Assembly: GCF_900099785.1 (NCBI RefSeq)
Contig: NZ_FNDS01000002.1
Coordinates: 434,001-498,000 of the forward strand
Reading direction: 5' to 3'
Origin: Pseudomonas panipatensis
GTDB lineage: Bacteria > Pseudomonadota > Gammaproteobacteria > Pseudomonadales > Pseudomonadaceae
Length of the DNA stretch: 64,000 nt
Position 1 is the first letter of the stretch. Each line of letters begins with the position of its first letter. A program made the translations under genes and the position numbers. Shown here in pieces: positions 17,683-28,443 of this stretch. The notes beneath the pieces are model-generated. The model was not told the DNA's origin. It ran no database searches and saw only the letters and a list, made by a program, of their open reading frames with translations.

Positions 17683-18621
17683 TCAATCAAGCGGTTGGCC
17701 CAGCCAGTAGGCCCGGGCGGCGGCGATGTCGGCGAGAATCGCCGCCTTCAGCGCCTCGAGGGAGGCGAAGCGCTGCTCATCACGCAGCTTCTGGTGGAAC
17801 GTCACATCCAGGTGCCGGCCATAGAGGTCACCGGCGAAATCCAGCAGATGCACTTCCAGGTGGGGCCGACCGTCGCCATTCACCGACGGCCGCGTGCCTA
17901 TGTTGGCCACCCCGTTGTAGCGCTGGCCAGCCACCAGGGTGCTGACCAGGTAAACCCCATTCAACGGCGCCTTGCGCCGCTTCAACTGGATGTTCGCGGT
18001 AGGCGAACCGAGCTGGCGGCCAAGTTTCTGTCCATGCAGTACACGGCCACTCAGGCGATAGGGGCGACCGAGCAGGCGCTCGGCCATAGCCAGATCGCCA
18101 TCGGCGAGCACTTTGCGGATTCGCGAACTGCTCACCCGCATGCCATCCACCTCGACCGTGGTCGCGGCCTCGACGGTGAAGTGCTGCGCCTCGCTGGCCC
18201 GGACCAGGAAGGCGAAATCGCCGGAACGGTCACAGCCGAAGCGGAAATCGTCCCCCACCTCCAGGTGCAGAACCGCCAGACCTTCCACCAGCACCTGGCG
18301 CACGAACTCGGCGGCCGACAGCTCGCGCAGACGGCGATTGAAGGTCAGGCAGAGAACGAAATCCACGCCCTGCGCACGCAGCAGTTCGAGCTTCTCGCGC
18401 AGGCGGGTCAGGCGCACTGGCGCGGCATCCGGGGCGAAGAATTCGCGCGGCTGCGGCTCGAAGATCACCACGCAGCTCGGCACGCCCAACTCCAGCGCGC
18501 GCTCGCGCAGACGCCCCAGGATCGCCTGGTGGCCGAGATGGACGCCGTCGAAATTACCGATGGTGGCGACACAGCCCCCGGACAGGGGCCGCAGGTTGTG
18601 GAGGCCTCGAAGCAGCTGCAT
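17683..18621 (-). CDS. ribF: Bifunctional riboflavin kinase / FAD synthetase RibF
   Basis: A 312-residue enzyme that turns riboflavin into FMN and FAD. The N-terminal adenylyltransferase half has IGNFDGVHLGHQAIL and SSSRIRKVLADGDL. The C-terminal kinase half has GSPTANIQL, the loop GVYLVSTLV and HLLDFAGDLYG. Start ATG 18621 (MQLLRGLHNLRP) gives the standard N-terminus; an upstream in-frame start would add 29 atypical residues. murJ lies 102 bases upstream in the same direction. Confidence 0.96.
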   Translation of the reverse strand: MQLLRGLHNLRPLSGGCVATIGNFDGVHLGHQAILGRLRERALELGVPSCVVIFEPQPREFFAPDAAPVRLTRLREKLELLRAQGVDFVLCLTFNRRLRELSAAEFVRQVLVEGLAVLHLEVGDDFRFGCDRSGDFAFLVRASEAQHFTVEAATTVEVDGMRVSSSRIRKVLADGDLAMAERLLGRPYRLSGRVLHGQKLGRQLGSPTANIQLKRRKAPLNGVYLVSTLVAGQRYNGVANIGTRPSVNGDGRPHLEVHLLDFAGDLYGRHLDVTFHQKLRDEQRFASLEALKAAILADIAAARAYWLGQPLD

Positions 18622-18723
18622 AGCGCGCGTATTGCTCAGAAAGTGGTCGATTATACCCACACCCGTGGCTGTGCGACAGGCAAAATCCCGCCGCCGGTAC
18701 GGATGCACCCAATCAGGCGCCCA

Positions 18724-20262
18724 TCAGGAAACCGAACGCCGGGAAAAGTCTCGCAGGCGGAAGCCAAGCAACGCCAGCATGCCGAAATAAGCGACGACTC
18801 CAGCCCCCACGAGGACGCCCAGGCGCGCCAGGCGCAACGGCATGCCGCCAAGATCCCAGGCCGGCATGAAATGCATCAGCGCCAACAGAACCGCCGACAT
18901 CACCAGCACCGCGACGACCAGCTTGCCGAGGAACACCGGCCATCCCGGCTGCGGCTCGAACAATTGATTGCGGCGTAGCTGCCAGTAGAGCAGGCCGGCA
19001 TTCAAACAGGCCGCCAGGCTGATGGCCAAGGCCAAGCCGGCATGCTTGAGCGGGCCGATGAACGCCAGGTTCATCAACTGCGTCGATGCCAGGGTAAACA
19101 GCGCGATCTTCACCGGCGTACGGATGTTCTGCCGCGCGTAGAAACCAGGCGCCAACACCTTCACCAGAATGATGCCGAGCAAGCCGACGGCATAGGCGAT
19201 CAGGGCCCGCTGGGTCATCAGCGCGTCAGTGCCACTGAACTTGCCGTACTGGAACAAGGACACGGTCAGCGGCTCGGCGATCAGCGCCAGGGCCAGCGAG
19301 CACGGCAGCACCAGCAGAAAACACAGGCGCAGGCCCCAATCCAGCAGGCGTGAATACTCATGGCGGTCGGCGTTGGCATAGGTTTTGGCCAGGGACGGCA
19401 GCAGGATGGTGCCCAGCGCCACGCCCAGGACACCGGAGGGCAGCTCCATCAGGCGATCGGCGTAGTACATCCAGGACACCGATCCGGCGGCCAGGAAGGA
19501 AGCGAAGATGGTGTTGATGATCAGCGAGATCTGACTCACCGATACGCCGAGGATCGCCGGCCCCATCTGCTTGAGCACCCGCCATACCCCCGCATCGCGC
19601 AGATTGAGGCGCGGCAGCACGAGCATGCCGATCTTCTTCAGATGCGGCAGCTGATAGAGCAACTGCGCCAAGCCGCCAGCCAGCACAGCCCAGCCCAATG
19701 CCATGACTGGCGGATGGAAGTAAGGGGTGAGGAACAGCGAGAAGAGAATCATGCTGATATTCAGCAAGGTCGGCACGAAGGCCGGCACCGAGAAGCGGTT
19801 CCAGGTATTGAGAATGGCCCCGGCCAGAGACGCCAGGGAGATCAGCAGAATGTAGGGGAAGGTGACCCGCAACAGCGCGGCGGTGAGTTCGAACTTTTCC
19901 TGGGAATCGACGAAACCCGGCGCCGTTACCCAGATCACCCAGGGCGCCGCGAGAATGCCAAGCAGGGTGACGACCGCCAGGACCAGCGTCAGCAGTCCGG
20001 ACACATAGGCAATGAACGTACGGGTCGCCGCTTCCCCCTGCTGCGTCTTGTACTCCGCCAGGATCGGCACGAAGGCCTGGGAAAAAGCACCTTCGGCAAA
20101 GATACGGCGCAGCAGGTTGGGCAACTTGAACGCGACGAAGAAGGCGTCGGTGGCCATGCCGGCCCCGAACATGCGCGCCACTATGGTGTCCCGGACAAAG
20201 CCGAGCACGCGCGAGACCATGGTCATCGAGCTGACCGCAGCCAGCGATTTGAGTAGATTCAT
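18724..20262 (-). CDS. murJ: Lipid II flippase MurJ (MviN)
   Basis: A 512-residue inner-membrane protein of the MOP superfamily that moves lipid II across the membrane for peptidoglycan synthesis. It has about 14 hydrophobic segments and the family landmarks [14 protein letters not shown] near the N-terminus and [15 protein letters not shown] (near residue 52-66). Start ATG 20262 gives the usual [16 protein letters not shown]-terminus. It is divergent from rpsT, as in other pseudomonads. Confidence 0.96.
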   Translation of the reverse strand: MNLLKSLAAVSSMTMVSRVLGFVRDTIVARMFGAGMATDAFFVAFKLPNLLRRIFAEGAFSQAFVPILAEYKTQQGEAATRTFIAYVSGLLTLVLAVVTLLGILAAPWVIWVTAPGFVDSQEKFELTAALLRVTFPYILLISLASLAGAILNTWNRFSVPAFVPTLLNISMILFSLFLTPYFHPPVMALGWAVLAGGLAQLLYQLPHLKKIGMLVLPRLNLRDAGVWRVLKQMGPAILGVSVSQISLIINTIFASFLAAGSVSWMYYADRLMELPSGVLGVALGTILLPSLAKTYANADRHEYSRLLDWGLRLCFLLVLPCSLALALIAEPLTVSLFQYGKFSGTDALMTQRALIAYAVGLLGIILVKVLAPGFYARQNIRTPVKIALFTLASTQLMNLAFIGPLKHAGLALAISLAACLNAGLLYWQLRRNQLFEPQPGWPVFLGKLVVAVLVMSAVLLALMHFMPAWDLGGMPLRLARLGVLVGAGVVAYFGMLALLGFRLRDFSRRSVS

Positions 20263-20411
20263 TGCATCCGGACTTGTCAGCGCAGGAGCACGGCGCCCGA
20301 AACGCCCGGCCGCCAGTGAAGGGCGTCGAGTGTATGGCCGCCGGTCGAATAAATCACCCACTCATGCCGCGAATCGCCTGCCGCGCCGCCTGTCGGAGGC
20401 CGCGAGCACCC

Positions 20412-20440
20412 TTGACAAGCCCCAGACTCGACGGCATCAT
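20412..20440 (+). promoter_or_regulatory. Predicted sigma70 promoter of rpsT
   Basis: TTGACA (20412-20417), 17-base spacer, CATCAT (20435-20440). It is 54 bases before the GTG start of rpsT, in the intergenic space shared with divergent murJ. Confidence 0.6.
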
Positions 20441-20493
20441 TCGCGGCCTTAATTTATTCGCTACATTCCAAGTTTTTCTCGAGGAGCTCGACG

Positions 20494-20763
20494 GTGGCCA
20501 ACACACCTTCCGCCAAAAAACGCGCCAAACAGGCTGAGAAGCGTCGCAGCCACAACGCCAGCCTGCGTTCCATGGTTCGCACCTACATCAAGAACGTAGT
20601 CAAGGCTGTCGATGCCAAAGACCTGCCGAAAGCCCAAGCCGCTCTGGTTGCCGCTGTTCCGGTAATCGACCGCATGGCCGACAAAGGCATCATCCACAAG
20701 AACAAGGCCGCTCGTCACAAGAGCCGCCTGAACGCCCACGTCAAGGCCCTGGCCCAGGCGTAA
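20494..20763 (+). CDS. rpsT: 30S ribosomal protein S20
   Basis: An 89-residue basic protein ([17 protein letters not shown]...) that binds 16S rRNA early in 30S assembly. The start codon is GTG, seven bases after a strong GAGGAG (20481-20486); rpsT often uses a rare start linked to its autoregulation in other bacteria. It is a single-gene unit with a good promoter upstream and a terminator 15 bases after the stop. Confidence 0.98.
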   Translation: MANTPSAKKRAKQAEKRRSHNASLRSMVRTYIKNVVKAVDAKDLPKAQAALVAAVPVIDRMADKGIIHKNKAARHKSRLNAHVKALAQA

Positions 20764-20778
20764 GCGTTCCGTTCTTGA

Positions 20779-20806
20779 AAAACCGGCCTCTGGCCGGTTT
20801 TTTATT
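20779..20806 (+). terminator. Rho-independent terminator of rpsT
   Basis: Stem AACCGGCC (20781-20788) with GGCCGGTT, loop TCT, preceded by A-run and followed by TTTTTT. The A-run on the left also makes it usable from the opposite side. Confidence 0.92.
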
Positions 20807-20829
20807 GCCCGCGCTTTTCTCACAACAAC

Positions 20830-20853
20830 GAAAAAGGGCGGTCACCCGCCCCT
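20830..20853 (-). terminator. Terminator of the creA/proB/obg leftward unit
   Basis: On the minus strand the stop of creA is followed by a GGGCGG-type stem, a short loop, CCGCCC and then TTTTTC. On the plus strand it reads AAAAAGGGCGG ... CCGCCC. Confidence 0.75.
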
Positions 20854-20863
20854 CATGCACTTC

Positions 20864-21325
20864 CTACTTTGCCGGCCAGGGCATGATCGGAATAGCAGTC
20901 ACCGCATTCTGCGGACTACCCTCGATGACCCGATCGCTATACACCAGATAGACCAGCGCATTGCGCTTCTTGTCGAAGAAACGCACCACCTGCATGCTCT
21001 TGAAGACCAGCGAGGTGCGCTGTTTGAAGACCTCCTCGCCATCCTTGAGCTCATCCGTGAAGCGAATCGGCCCGACCTGCCGGCAAGCGATGGACGCCTC
21101 CGCACGATCCTCGGCCAGACCCAGACCACCCTTGACGCCGCCGGTCTTGGCCCGCGACAGGTAGCAGGTCACGCCCTCCACCTTGGGATCATCGAAAGCC
21201 TCGACCACGATCTTGTCGTTCGGCCCGACCCACTTGAACACCGTGGAAACCTCGCCGATCTCCTCCGCCCGCGCCAGCAGCGGCAGCATCAGCAAACCCG
21301 CGAGAACGCCCTTCCATAGCCGCAT
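20864..21325 (-). CDS. creA: CreA family periplasmic protein
   Basis: A 153-residue protein with a cleavable signal peptide ([22 protein letters not shown]). The mature part has the CreA signature [25 protein letters not shown] spread over residues 22-46 and a [12 protein letters not shown] segment. The family is named from the E. coli creABCD operon but CreA has no known activity, and here there is no creBCD. It is 12 bases downstream of proB and probably read with it. Confidence 0.9.
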   Translation of the reverse strand: MRLWKGVLAGLLMLPLLARAEEIGEVSTVFKWVGPNDKIVVEAFDDPKVEGVTCYLSRAKTGGVKGGLGLAEDRAEASIACRQVGPIRFTDELKDGEEVFKQRTSLVFKSMQVVRFFDKKRNALVYLVYSDRVIEGSPQNAVTAIPIMPWPAK

Positions 21326-21337
21326 CGAGCCAACTCC

Positions 21338-22456
21338 TCAGACCAACACCAGATTGTCGCGATGAACCAACTCCGGCCCATCGACATAGCCCAGCAGCGC
21401 CTCGATGGCATCGGTCGGCTGACCGATGATCTTCTGCGCTTCCAGCGCGCTGTAGTTGGCCAAGCCGCGAGCGACTTCACGCCCCTCCTGATCCACGCAG
21501 ACGACCATCTCGCCACGACGGAAGTTACCCTGGACCTGTTTGACCCCCACCGGCAGCAGGCTCTTGTGGTCGCGAGCCAGCGCCTTCACCGCACCATCAT
21601 CCAGCACCAGGGTGCCACGCATCTGCAGATGCCCGGCCAGCCACTGCTTGCGCGCCGCCTTGCGACTCTGCTCGGGGGTCAGCAAGGTTCCCAGGCGCTC
21701 ACCCGCACGCAAACGATCGAGCACACGCTCGATACGCCCACCGACGATCACCGTATGACCACCGGAACGCGCCGCCAGACGCGCCGCGCGCAACTTGGTC
21801 TGCATACCGCCACGACCGAGAGCGCCGGCACTGCCACCCGCCACCTGATCCAGCTGCGGATCATCGGCACGGGCTTCGTAGATCAACTGCGCGTCAGGAT
21901 TATTGCGTGGATCGGCGTCGAACATGCCATCACGGTCGGTGAGAATCACCAGCAGATCGGCCTCCACCAGGTTGGCCACCAGGGCAGCCAAGGTGTCGTT
22001 GTCGCCAAAGCGAATCTCGTCGGTAACCACGGTGTCGTTCTCGTTGATCACCGGGATCACCCCGAGATCCACCAGGGTACGCAGGGTGTTGCGCGCATTC
22101 AGATAGCGCTTGCGATCGGACAGATCGTCATGAGTCAGCAACACCTGGGCCGTCTGCAGGCCATGCTGACCGAAGCTCGACTCCCAGGCCTGCACCAATC
22201 CCATCTGCCCGACTGCGGCGGCGGCCTGCAGCTCATGCATGTCGCTGGGCCGGGCAACCCACCCCAGACGACTCATGCCCGCCGCCACGGCACCGGACGA
22301 CACCAGCACCAGCTCAACGCCCGCGCAGTGCAGCGCGACCATCTGCTCGACCCATACCGCCATGGCGTCGCGATCCAGGCCACGACCATCGGCCGTCAGC
22401 AGCGCACTACCGATCTTCACCACCCAGCGCCGCGCGCCGGTCACTTTCTCACGCAT
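21338..22456 (-). CDS. proB: Glutamate 5-kinase ProB
   Basis: A 372-residue enzyme for the first step of proline synthesis (L-glutamate to glutamyl-5-phosphate). The N-terminal amino-acid-kinase domain shows [26 protein letters not shown] and [12 protein letters not shown]. The C-terminal PUA domain (about 280-360) is present. The gap to obg is 60 bases. Obg-ProB-CreA in this order is common in pseudomonads. Confidence 0.97.
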   Translation of the reverse strand: MREKVTGARRWVVKIGSALLTADGRGLDRDAMAVWVEQMVALHCAGVELVLVSSGAVAAGMSRLGWVARPSDMHELQAAAAVGQMGLVQAWESSFGQHGLQTAQVLLTHDDLSDRKRYLNARNTLRTLVDLGVIPVINENDTVVTDEIRFGDNDTLAALVANLVEADLLVILTDRDGMFDADPRNNPDAQLIYEARADDPQLDQVAGGSAGALGRGGMQTKLRAARLAARSGGHTVIVGGRIERVLDRLRAGERLGTLLTPEQSRKAARKQWLAGHLQMRGTLVLDDGAVKALARDHKSLLPVGVKQVQGNFRRGEMVVCVDQEGREVARGLANYSALEAQKIIGQPTDAIEALLGYVDGPELVHRDNLVLV

Positions 22457-22516
22457 ACATCAACCTTAGAAGTCAGGCTTCACCACGTTACTTCGGGACC
22501 GGGGCGGCCGATCCGA

Positions 22517-23876
<1,360 letters not shown>

Positions 23877-23890
23877 CAGTGAAGACTCGC

Positions 23891-24148
23891 TTAGGCAGCG
23901 ACGACGCTTACATAGCGACGGCCAAAGGCGCCTTTCACTTCGAACTTGATCACGCCGTCGATCTTGGCGAACAGGGTGTGATCCTTGCCCATGCCAACGC
24001 CGTAGCCAGCGTGGAACTGGGTGCCGCGCTGACGCACGATGATGTTGCCGGCTTTGACAGCTTGGCTGCCGAAGAGCTTCACACCAAGGCGTTTACTTTC
24101 TGAGTCGCGGCCGTTGCGGGTACTACCGCCAGCTTTCTTGTGTGCCAT
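23891..24148 (-). CDS. rpmA: 50S ribosomal protein L27
   Basis: An 85-residue protein starting [21 protein letters not shown], the universal L27 N-terminus whose tail reaches the peptidyl-transferase centre. There is no N-terminal extension of the cleaved Firmicute type. It lies 24 bases after rplU in the usual rplU-rpmA operon. Confidence 0.98.
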   Translation of the reverse strand: MAHKKAGGSTRNGRDSESKRLGVKLFGSQAVKAGNIIVRQRGTQFHAGYGVGMGKDHTLFAKIDGVIKFEVKGAFGRRYVSVVAA

Positions 24149-24172
24149 GAGTCAAATCCTCCAAAAAAGGAA

Positions 24173-24484
24173 TTAGGCCTGGATGCCGGTGATTTTGATT
24201 TCAGTGAACCACTGGCGGTGGCCCTGACGCTTCATGTGGTGCTTACGACGGCGGAACTTGATGATGCGCACTTTGTCGTGACGGCCGTGGGAAACCACTT
24301 CCGCAGTCACTTTCGCACCATCGACCACCGGCAGGCCGATCTTGACGTCGTCGCCATTGGCAACCAGCAGAACGCGGTCGAAGCTGATGGCTTCGCCAGT
24401 CGCTACGTCGAGTTTCTCGACCTTGAGGAATTCGCCTTCGGTGACTTTGTGTTGCTTGCCACCAGTAACAATTACTGCGTACAT
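24173..24484 (-). CDS. rplU: 50S ribosomal protein L21
   Basis: A 103-residue protein, [19 protein letters not shown]..., with the typical C-terminal [19 protein letters not shown]. The ATG at 24484 is fixed by this conserved N-terminus; longer upstream reading in this frame runs antisense to ispB and is not coding. A good promoter is 134-162 bases upstream. Confidence 0.98.
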   Translation of the reverse strand: MYAVIVTGGKQHKVTEGEFLKVEKLDVATGEAISFDRVLLVANGDDVKIGLPVVDGAKVTAEVVSHGRHDKVRIIKFRRRKHHMKRQGHRQWFTEIKITGIQA

Positions 24485-24617
24485 CTGGATGTCTCCGTTA
24501 GACCTGCTCACCCGACGCTTTATAGGAAGAGGTATGGGTCGGCATGGCTGCATGGGGCCGGAAGGACGCCCGTGCAATTGCGTAAGGCAGGGTATGCCAG
24601 GGAAGTTCGGGGCCGCG

Positions 24618-24646
24618 ATTGTACGCAAAGCACTATCGGGAGACAA
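24618..24646 (-). promoter_or_regulatory. Predicted sigma70 promoter of rplU-rpmA
   Basis: On the minus strand TTGTCT (24646-24641), 17-base spacer, TACAAT (24623-24618). It leaves a leader of about 130 bases before rplU. Confidence 0.7.
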
Positions 24647-24664
24647 GCCTCCCGGGAGCGTTCC

Positions 24665-24693
24665 TTGACAGTCCCCCCCCTGCCACCTAGCAT
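24665..24693 (+). promoter_or_regulatory. Predicted sigma70 promoter of ispB
   Basis: TTGACA (24665-24670), 17-base spacer containing a run of eight C, TAGCAT (24688-24693). It is back to back with the rplU promoter, 18 bases apart. Confidence 0.7.
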
Positions 24694-24724
24694 GCCGCGC
24701 ATTCTTCGAGGAGCGCCTTTTTTC

Positions 24725-25693
24725 ATGCAACCCCAGGCTTTCTATCGCGTGGTCGCGGACGATTTCACCGCCGTCGACGGCATCATCCGTCGCCAACTCA
24801 GTTCCCGCGTACCCCTGGTGGAAAAGATCGGCGACTACATCATCTCCGCGGGCGGCAAGCGCCTGCGCCCGTTGCTGGTGCTGCTGAGCGGCAAGGCCCT
24901 GGGGTACTCCGGCGAAGACCTGCAACTGCTGGCCGCCACCATCGAGTTCCTCCACACCTCCACCCTGCTGCATGACGATGTGGTCGACGCCTCCGGCCTG
25001 CGCCGCGGACGCGCCACCGCCAATGCCCAGTGGGGCAACGCCCCCAGCGTGCTGGTCGGCGACTTCCTCTATGCCCGCTCCTTCGAAATGATGGTCGAAC
25101 TGGGCTCCATGCCGGTGATGCGCATCATCTCCCAGGCCACCCGGGTGATCGCCGAAGGCGAGGTGCTGCAACTGTCCAAGGTTCGCGACGCCAGCACCAC
25201 CGAAGAAACCTACATGGAAGTCATCCGCGGCAAGACCGCGATGCTGTTCGAGGCCTCTACCCACAGCGCCGCAGCCCTGGCTGAAGCGCCGGCGGAGCAA
25301 ACCGAAGCCCTGCGCCAGTTCGGTGACGCCCTGGGCATCGCCTTCCAACTGGTCGACGACCTGCTCGACTACCGTGGCGATGCCGCCAGCCTGGGCAAGA
25401 ACGTTGGCGATGATCTCGCCGAAGGCAAGCCGACCCTGCCCCTGATCGCCGCCATGCGCGACGGCACGCCGGAGCAGGCCACCCTGGTACGCAAAGCCAT
25501 TCAACAAGGCGGCAGCCAGGACCTGGAAGGCATCCGCGCCGCCGTGGAGGCCGCCGGCGCGCTGGACTACACCGCACGCCTGGCGCGCGAGCACGCTGCA
25601 CGTGCTATCGATTGCCTGAAAGCCCTGCCGGACAACGAGTACCGCGCAGCGCTGATCGAACTCAGCGAGTTCGCGGTCGCCCGCACCCACTGA
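24725..25693 (+). CDS. ispB: Octaprenyl (long-chain polyprenyl) diphosphate synthase IspB
   Basis: A 322-residue trans-prenyltransferase that makes the ubiquinone side-chain precursor. The first aspartate-rich motif is [10 protein letters not shown] (near residue 82) and the second is [12 protein letters not shown] (near 210). [14 protein letters not shown] is the conserved IPP-binding segment. Residue pattern before the first Asp-rich motif (Ala/Thr, small) fits a long product, but chain length (probably 8 or 9 units) cannot be read exactly. It stands divergent from rplU-rpmA, as in most gammaproteobacteria. Confidence 0.95.
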   Translation: MQPQAFYRVVADDFTAVDGIIRRQLSSRVPLVEKIGDYIISAGGKRLRPLLVLLSGKALGYSGEDLQLLAATIEFLHTSTLLHDDVVDASGLRRGRATANAQWGNAPSVLVGDFLYARSFEMMVELGSMPVMRIISQATRVIAEGEVLQLSKVRDASTTEETYMEVIRGKTAMLFEASTHSAAALAEAPAEQTEALRQFGDALGIAFQLVDDLLDYRGDAASLGKNVGDDLAEGKPTLPLIAAMRDGTPEQATLVRKAIQQGGSQDLEGIRAAVEAAGALDYTARLAREHAARAIDCLKALPDNEYRAALIELSEFAVARTH

Positions 25694-25710
25694 AGCCTGC
25701 TTATCCTCAG

Positions 25711-25743
25711 ACGCCCGCCCGGCCAGCCGTGCGGGCGTTTTGC
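25711..25743 (+). terminator. Rho-independent terminator of ispB
   Basis: Stem ACGCCCGC (25711-25718) and GCGGGCGT (25731-25738), followed by TTT. Confidence 0.75.
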
Positions 25744-25816
25744 GTTATGGGGTAGCCAGGACAGCGCATGGAGCGAGGCCAGGAAGAATTTGCCGATAAG
25801 GGCTTGCCATTGATCT

Positions 25817-25835
25817 AATAAGAATTATTCTCATT
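25817..25835. promoter_or_regulatory. Fur box upstream of the small iron-regulated gene
   Basis: AATAAGAATTATTCTCATT, an A/T-rich near-palindrome in very GC-rich DNA; its complement AATGAGAATAATTCTTATT has the GAGAATAATTCT core of Pseudomonas Fur boxes. It ends 26 bases before ATG 25862, so bound Fur would cover the promoter. Confidence 0.8.
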
Positions 25836-25861
25836 AGACAATTTGCCATGGAGATACGGCC

Positions 25862-26086
25862 ATGACCTATCTGATCGACGCTTGGCTGGACCGCCCGCAA
25901 CCCTATCTGCGCATTCTGAATCGCGATACCGGGGAAGTCTGTGCCCTGCTGAAGGACGACGCCCTCGATGAACTGCGCGAACAGGGCGGCCTGGACCTGC
26001 ATGAACTCGGCACCAACGAACCGCAGGTGCTCAAGGAGTTGGTGCGCAGCCTGTTCCTGTTCTGTTATGCACGAGCGCTGCGCTAG
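25862..26086 (+). CDS. Small conserved protein under probable Fur control (PA4570-like)
   Basis: A 74-residue protein with no signal peptide or membrane segment, acidic, ending in VRSLFLFCYARALR. The start is supported by GGAG 9-12 bases upstream. Position after ispB and the preceding Fur box match P. aeruginosa PA4570, which I recall as an iron-starvation-induced small protein of unknown function. No domain is recognised. Confidence 0.8.
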   Translation: MTYLIDAWLDRPQPYLRILNRDTGEVCALLKDDALDELREQGGLDLHELGTNEPQVLKELVRSLFLFCYARALR

Positions 26087-26106
26087 GCAAAGCCTGGCAC
26101 AGGTTC

Positions 26107-26115
26107 TTATCCACA
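26107..26115 (+). promoter_or_regulatory. DnaA-box match TTATCCACA
   Basis: Perfect match to the high-affinity DnaA box in the gap after the small Fur-box gene. See also 27940-27948 and 28444-28467. Confidence 0.35.
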
Positions 26116-26216
26116 GGACTGGCGAAACAGCGCATGAACCGCCAACGCGCAAAGGACGCCTCGATCAAGCCGACGCGACCGATACGGGCGTGCCAGTGCG
26201 TCAGACGCTAGCGACA

Positions 26217-26244
26217 CCGCAGCGACCGGAGCCGGTCGCTGCGG
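26217..26244. terminator. Strong hairpin downstream of the FKBP gene
   Basis: Perfect 13-base arms CCGCAGCGACCGG and CCGGTCGCTGCGG around AG. It sits 11 bases after the fklB stop but lacks a T-run, so it is either an atypical terminator or a 3-prime end stabiliser. Confidence 0.5.
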
Positions 26245-26254
26245 ATCGATGGCC

Positions 26255-26872
26255 TTAGAGAATATCCAGCAGCTCGACGTCGAACACCAGGGTGCTATGC
26301 GGCGGAATGCTGCCGACCGCCTGGCCGCCATAAGCCAGCTCAGCCGGGACGTGCAGACGCCATTTGCTGCCGGCGTTCATCAGTTGCAGGGCCTCGACCC
26401 AACCGGCGATCACGCCGCCGACCGGGAACTCGGCCGGCTGGCCGCGCTGGTAGGAGCTGTCGAAGACGCTGCCGTCGATCAGGGTGCCATGGTAATGGGT
26501 GCGTACGGTGTCCTCGCGGGACGGCTTGGCGCCCTCGCCGGCCACCAGCACTTCGTATTGCAGCCCCGACGGCAGCACGGTGACGCCTTCGCGCTTGGCG
26601 TTTTCCACCAGGTAGACCTTGCCGGCTTCGGCAGCGGCGGCGGCCTTGGCCTGCGCCTCGGCCTGCATGCGCTCGCGGATGACCTGGAAACTGGCCGAGA
26701 GGGCTTCACCCGGAACCCGGCTTTCGAGGCCGGCGAAAGCGTCGGAGAGGCCGGCCAATACTGCGTCCAGCGTCATGCCCGGAACCGGGTTCTCCCGCAG
26801 TTGGTCACCCAACTGACGGCCGATACCGTAGCTGACGCGGGCTTCGTCGGTGGAAAGATTGAGGTCGCTCAT
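26255..26872 (-). CDS. fklB: FKBP-type peptidyl-prolyl cis-trans isomerase (FklB/FkpA-like)
   Basis: A 205-residue protein with an N-terminal FKBP dimerisation domain (about residues 1-95, helical, Ala/Glu-rich around 72-88) and a C-terminal FKBP catalytic domain with VRTHYHGTLIDGSVFDSS, FPVGGVIAGWVEALQLM and the closing PPHSTLVFDVELLDI. No signal peptide is seen, so it is probably cytosolic, as for FklB. Start ATG 26872 gives MSDLNLSTDEARVSYGIGRQLG, the normal family N-terminus. It is 80 bases downstream of the DUF6482 gene on the same strand. Confidence 0.93.
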   Translation of the reverse strand: MSDLNLSTDEARVSYGIGRQLGDQLRENPVPGMTLDAVLAGLSDAFAGLESRVPGEALSASFQVIRERMQAEAQAKAAAAAEAGKVYLVENAKREGVTVLPSGLQYEVLVAGEGAKPSREDTVRTHYHGTLIDGSVFDSSYQRGQPAEFPVGGVIAGWVEALQLMNAGSKWRLHVPAELAYGGQAVGSIPPHSTLVFDVELLDIL

Positions 26873-26952
26873 GGCGGGGCTCCGCAGCCTGGAAAAAAGG
26901 GCGGCCAGCCTAGCACAGAAGACCGCCCCGCCCCACCGCCCGACGGCGCGGC

Positions 26953-27249
26953 TCAGTGCAGCGGTATCGGTACGCCCAGGTCGGGTAGCGAGCTGTCCTG
27001 CATGCCGCACATTTCGTCGTGCACCACCGCATGCACCAGGTGGAAAGGCATCGGCGGCAGCGCCGTCAGCAGTTCGCGGGCATGTTCCACCGAACGCACC
27101 CCGAGCACATGGCCCTTGGCATCCTGGATCGGATGGAAACGTTGGCCGATGCGCGCCTCGAGGACATAGATACCGCCCTCCAGGGACACCAGATGCAGCT
27201 CGTCGATATCCCCGGCGAGTGAACGATTGGTCAACTCTTGCAGGTTCAT
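26953..27249 (-). CDS. Small DUF6482-family protein
   Basis: A 98-residue protein (MNLQELTNRSLAGDIDELHLVSLEGGIYVLEA...) with no signal or membrane segment. A strong GGAGG sits just before ATG 27249. It has the family look of a small alpha/beta protein with a central conserved VRSVEHARELL helix. PA4573 occupies this position in P. aeruginosa. Function is unknown. Confidence 0.85.
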   Translation of the reverse strand: MNLQELTNRSLAGDIDELHLVSLEGGIYVLEARIGQRFHPIQDAKGHVLGVRSVEHARELLTALPPMPFHLVHAVVHDEMCGMQDSSLPDLGVPIPLH

Positions 27250-27374
27250 AAGCCACCTCCCGGCAGAGGACTGCCGTAGCTCAGTCTCGTACAGCCCCAG
27301 CGGCGCGCATAGCCGAAACGACGCCGCCCGTCCGGTTCGGCGGACGGGCGGCGTCGGAGGGCAGGGAAAAGCGA

Positions 27375-27869
27375 TCAGTGGTCGTGGCGGGTCAGCTTGT
27401 CCAGGTAACCCATGGCAAAGGCCGACAGAACGAAGGTGAGGTGAATGACGACGTACCACATCAGCTTGTTGTCGGGGATGTTCTTCAGGTCCATGAAGAT
27501 GCGCAGCAGGTGGATCGAGGAGATCGCCACGATGGAGGCCGCCACTTTGTTCTTCAGCGAGCCGGAGTCCATCTTGCCCAGCCAGCTGAGCTTTTCCTTG
27601 CCTTCCTCGATGTCCAGTTGCGAGACGAAGTTCTCATAGCCGGAGAACATCACCATGACCAGCAGGCCACCGACCAGGGCCATGTCGATCAGCGACAGCA
27701 GCACCAGGACCAGATCGGCCTCGGCCACCGAGAAGATGTCCGGGAGGATGTGGAAGATTTCCTGGAAGAACTTGATGGTCAGCGCCAGCAGCGCCAGCGA
27801 CAAACCGATATAGACGGGCGCCAGCAGCCAGCGGGCGGCGTACATGGTGTTTTCGATAAAGCGTTCCAT
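27375..27869 (-). CDS. UPF0114 family inner-membrane protein (YqhA)
   Basis: A 164-residue membrane protein with three or four hydrophobic segments (about residues 13-32, 51-75, 103-125 and 134-152). The family core [13 protein letters not shown] and [28 protein letters not shown] is present. Members are conserved integral membrane proteins of unknown role. It is a single-gene unit 125 bases upstream of the DUF6482 gene. Confidence 0.92.
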   Translation of the reverse strand: MERFIENTMYAARWLLAPVYIGLSLALLALTIKFFQEIFHILPDIFSVAEADLVLVLLSLIDMALVGGLLVMVMFSGYENFVSQLDIEEGKEKLSWLGKMDSGSLKNKVAASIVAISSIHLLRIFMDLKNIPDNKLMWYVVIHLTFVLSAFAMGYLDKLTRHDH

Positions 27870-27939
27870 AGCACTCGCGGGGTCGTTCGAAACGGCCGGG
27901 AATTATAGCGAACGCGTCTGACGAGTTATCCAGTTATTC

Positions 27940-27948
27940 TGTGGATAA
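27940..27948 (-). promoter_or_regulatory. DnaA-box match (TGTGGATAA on plus strand)
   Basis: Perfect DnaA-box complement in the 165-base gap between the UPF0114 gene and the 113-aa gene, 10 bases after a partial copy TTATCC (27926-27931), giving a loose inverted pair. Confidence 0.35.
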
Positions 27949-28034
27949 ATATGTGCAGGAAGCTGTGGTTAACGCCCGGCACGCACGGCTGGCGCGCCTT
28001 GGCGAGAGTCGCTCAGAGACTGTCCAGGCGCCCG

Positions 28035-28376
28035 TCAGGACTCTGGACGAAACTGGTAATCGCCCAGATGACGCGAGCGCTCGCCATTCAGGCGACGCAG
28101 CTCCGCCTGCAAATGCAGTTGCCAGATGGGTGGGTCCGAGGCTTCGACATAGCCTTGCTGAGCGAGGCAATCAGCGATCGCCTCAAGCACGCCTTCAGCG
28201 ACGAAAGGCCCATGGAATGGCCCTTGCGCCTTGATGGCGGTCGGTTGCGCACCGGCCATTCCGGCAGCGCAGAGCAGTGTCCAGAGTCCATTCTCTCCGG
28301 CCAACGGCCTGATCACGCACTCGATGCGCGTGGTCAACCCCAGACAGGGGCGGATAAGGCAGAGGTTACGCGGCAT
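28035..28376 (-). CDS. Conserved hypothetical protein (113 aa, PA4575-like position)
   Basis: A 113-residue protein beginning MPRNLCLIRPCLGLTTRIECVI. A GAGGG ribosome-binding site lies 8 bases before ATG 28376, supporting a real gene. No signal peptide, membrane segment or known domain is recognised. The C-terminal half contains a helical stretch (VLEAIADCLAQQGYVEASDPPIWQ over about 63-86) that looks folded. Position between the UPF0114 gene and the Lon-like protease is conserved with PA4575 in P. aeruginosa as I recall it. Confidence 0.75.
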   Translation of the reverse strand: MPRNLCLIRPCLGLTTRIECVIRPLAGENGLWTLLCAAGMAGAQPTAIKAQGPFHGPFVAEGVLEAIADCLAQQGYVEASDPPIWQLHLQAELRRLNGERSRHLGDYQFRPES

Positions 28377-28443
28377 GGCGGCACCCTCGCGATTGTCCCG
28401 TTTTTGAGCCTACACCCAGCCCCAAGGCCGGGGAAGCTCGTCT

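Noticed and set aside
14744-17710. A 988-codon open frame on the plus strand opposite ileS
   Set aside because: It is antisense to a complete isoleucyl-tRNA synthetase and follows its codon bias; high-GC genes often leave long antisense frames open.
24665-24693. A run of eight C as a slippage or quadruplex element
   Set aside because: The run is in the promoter spacer and too short and isolated to form a quadruplex; no further evidence.
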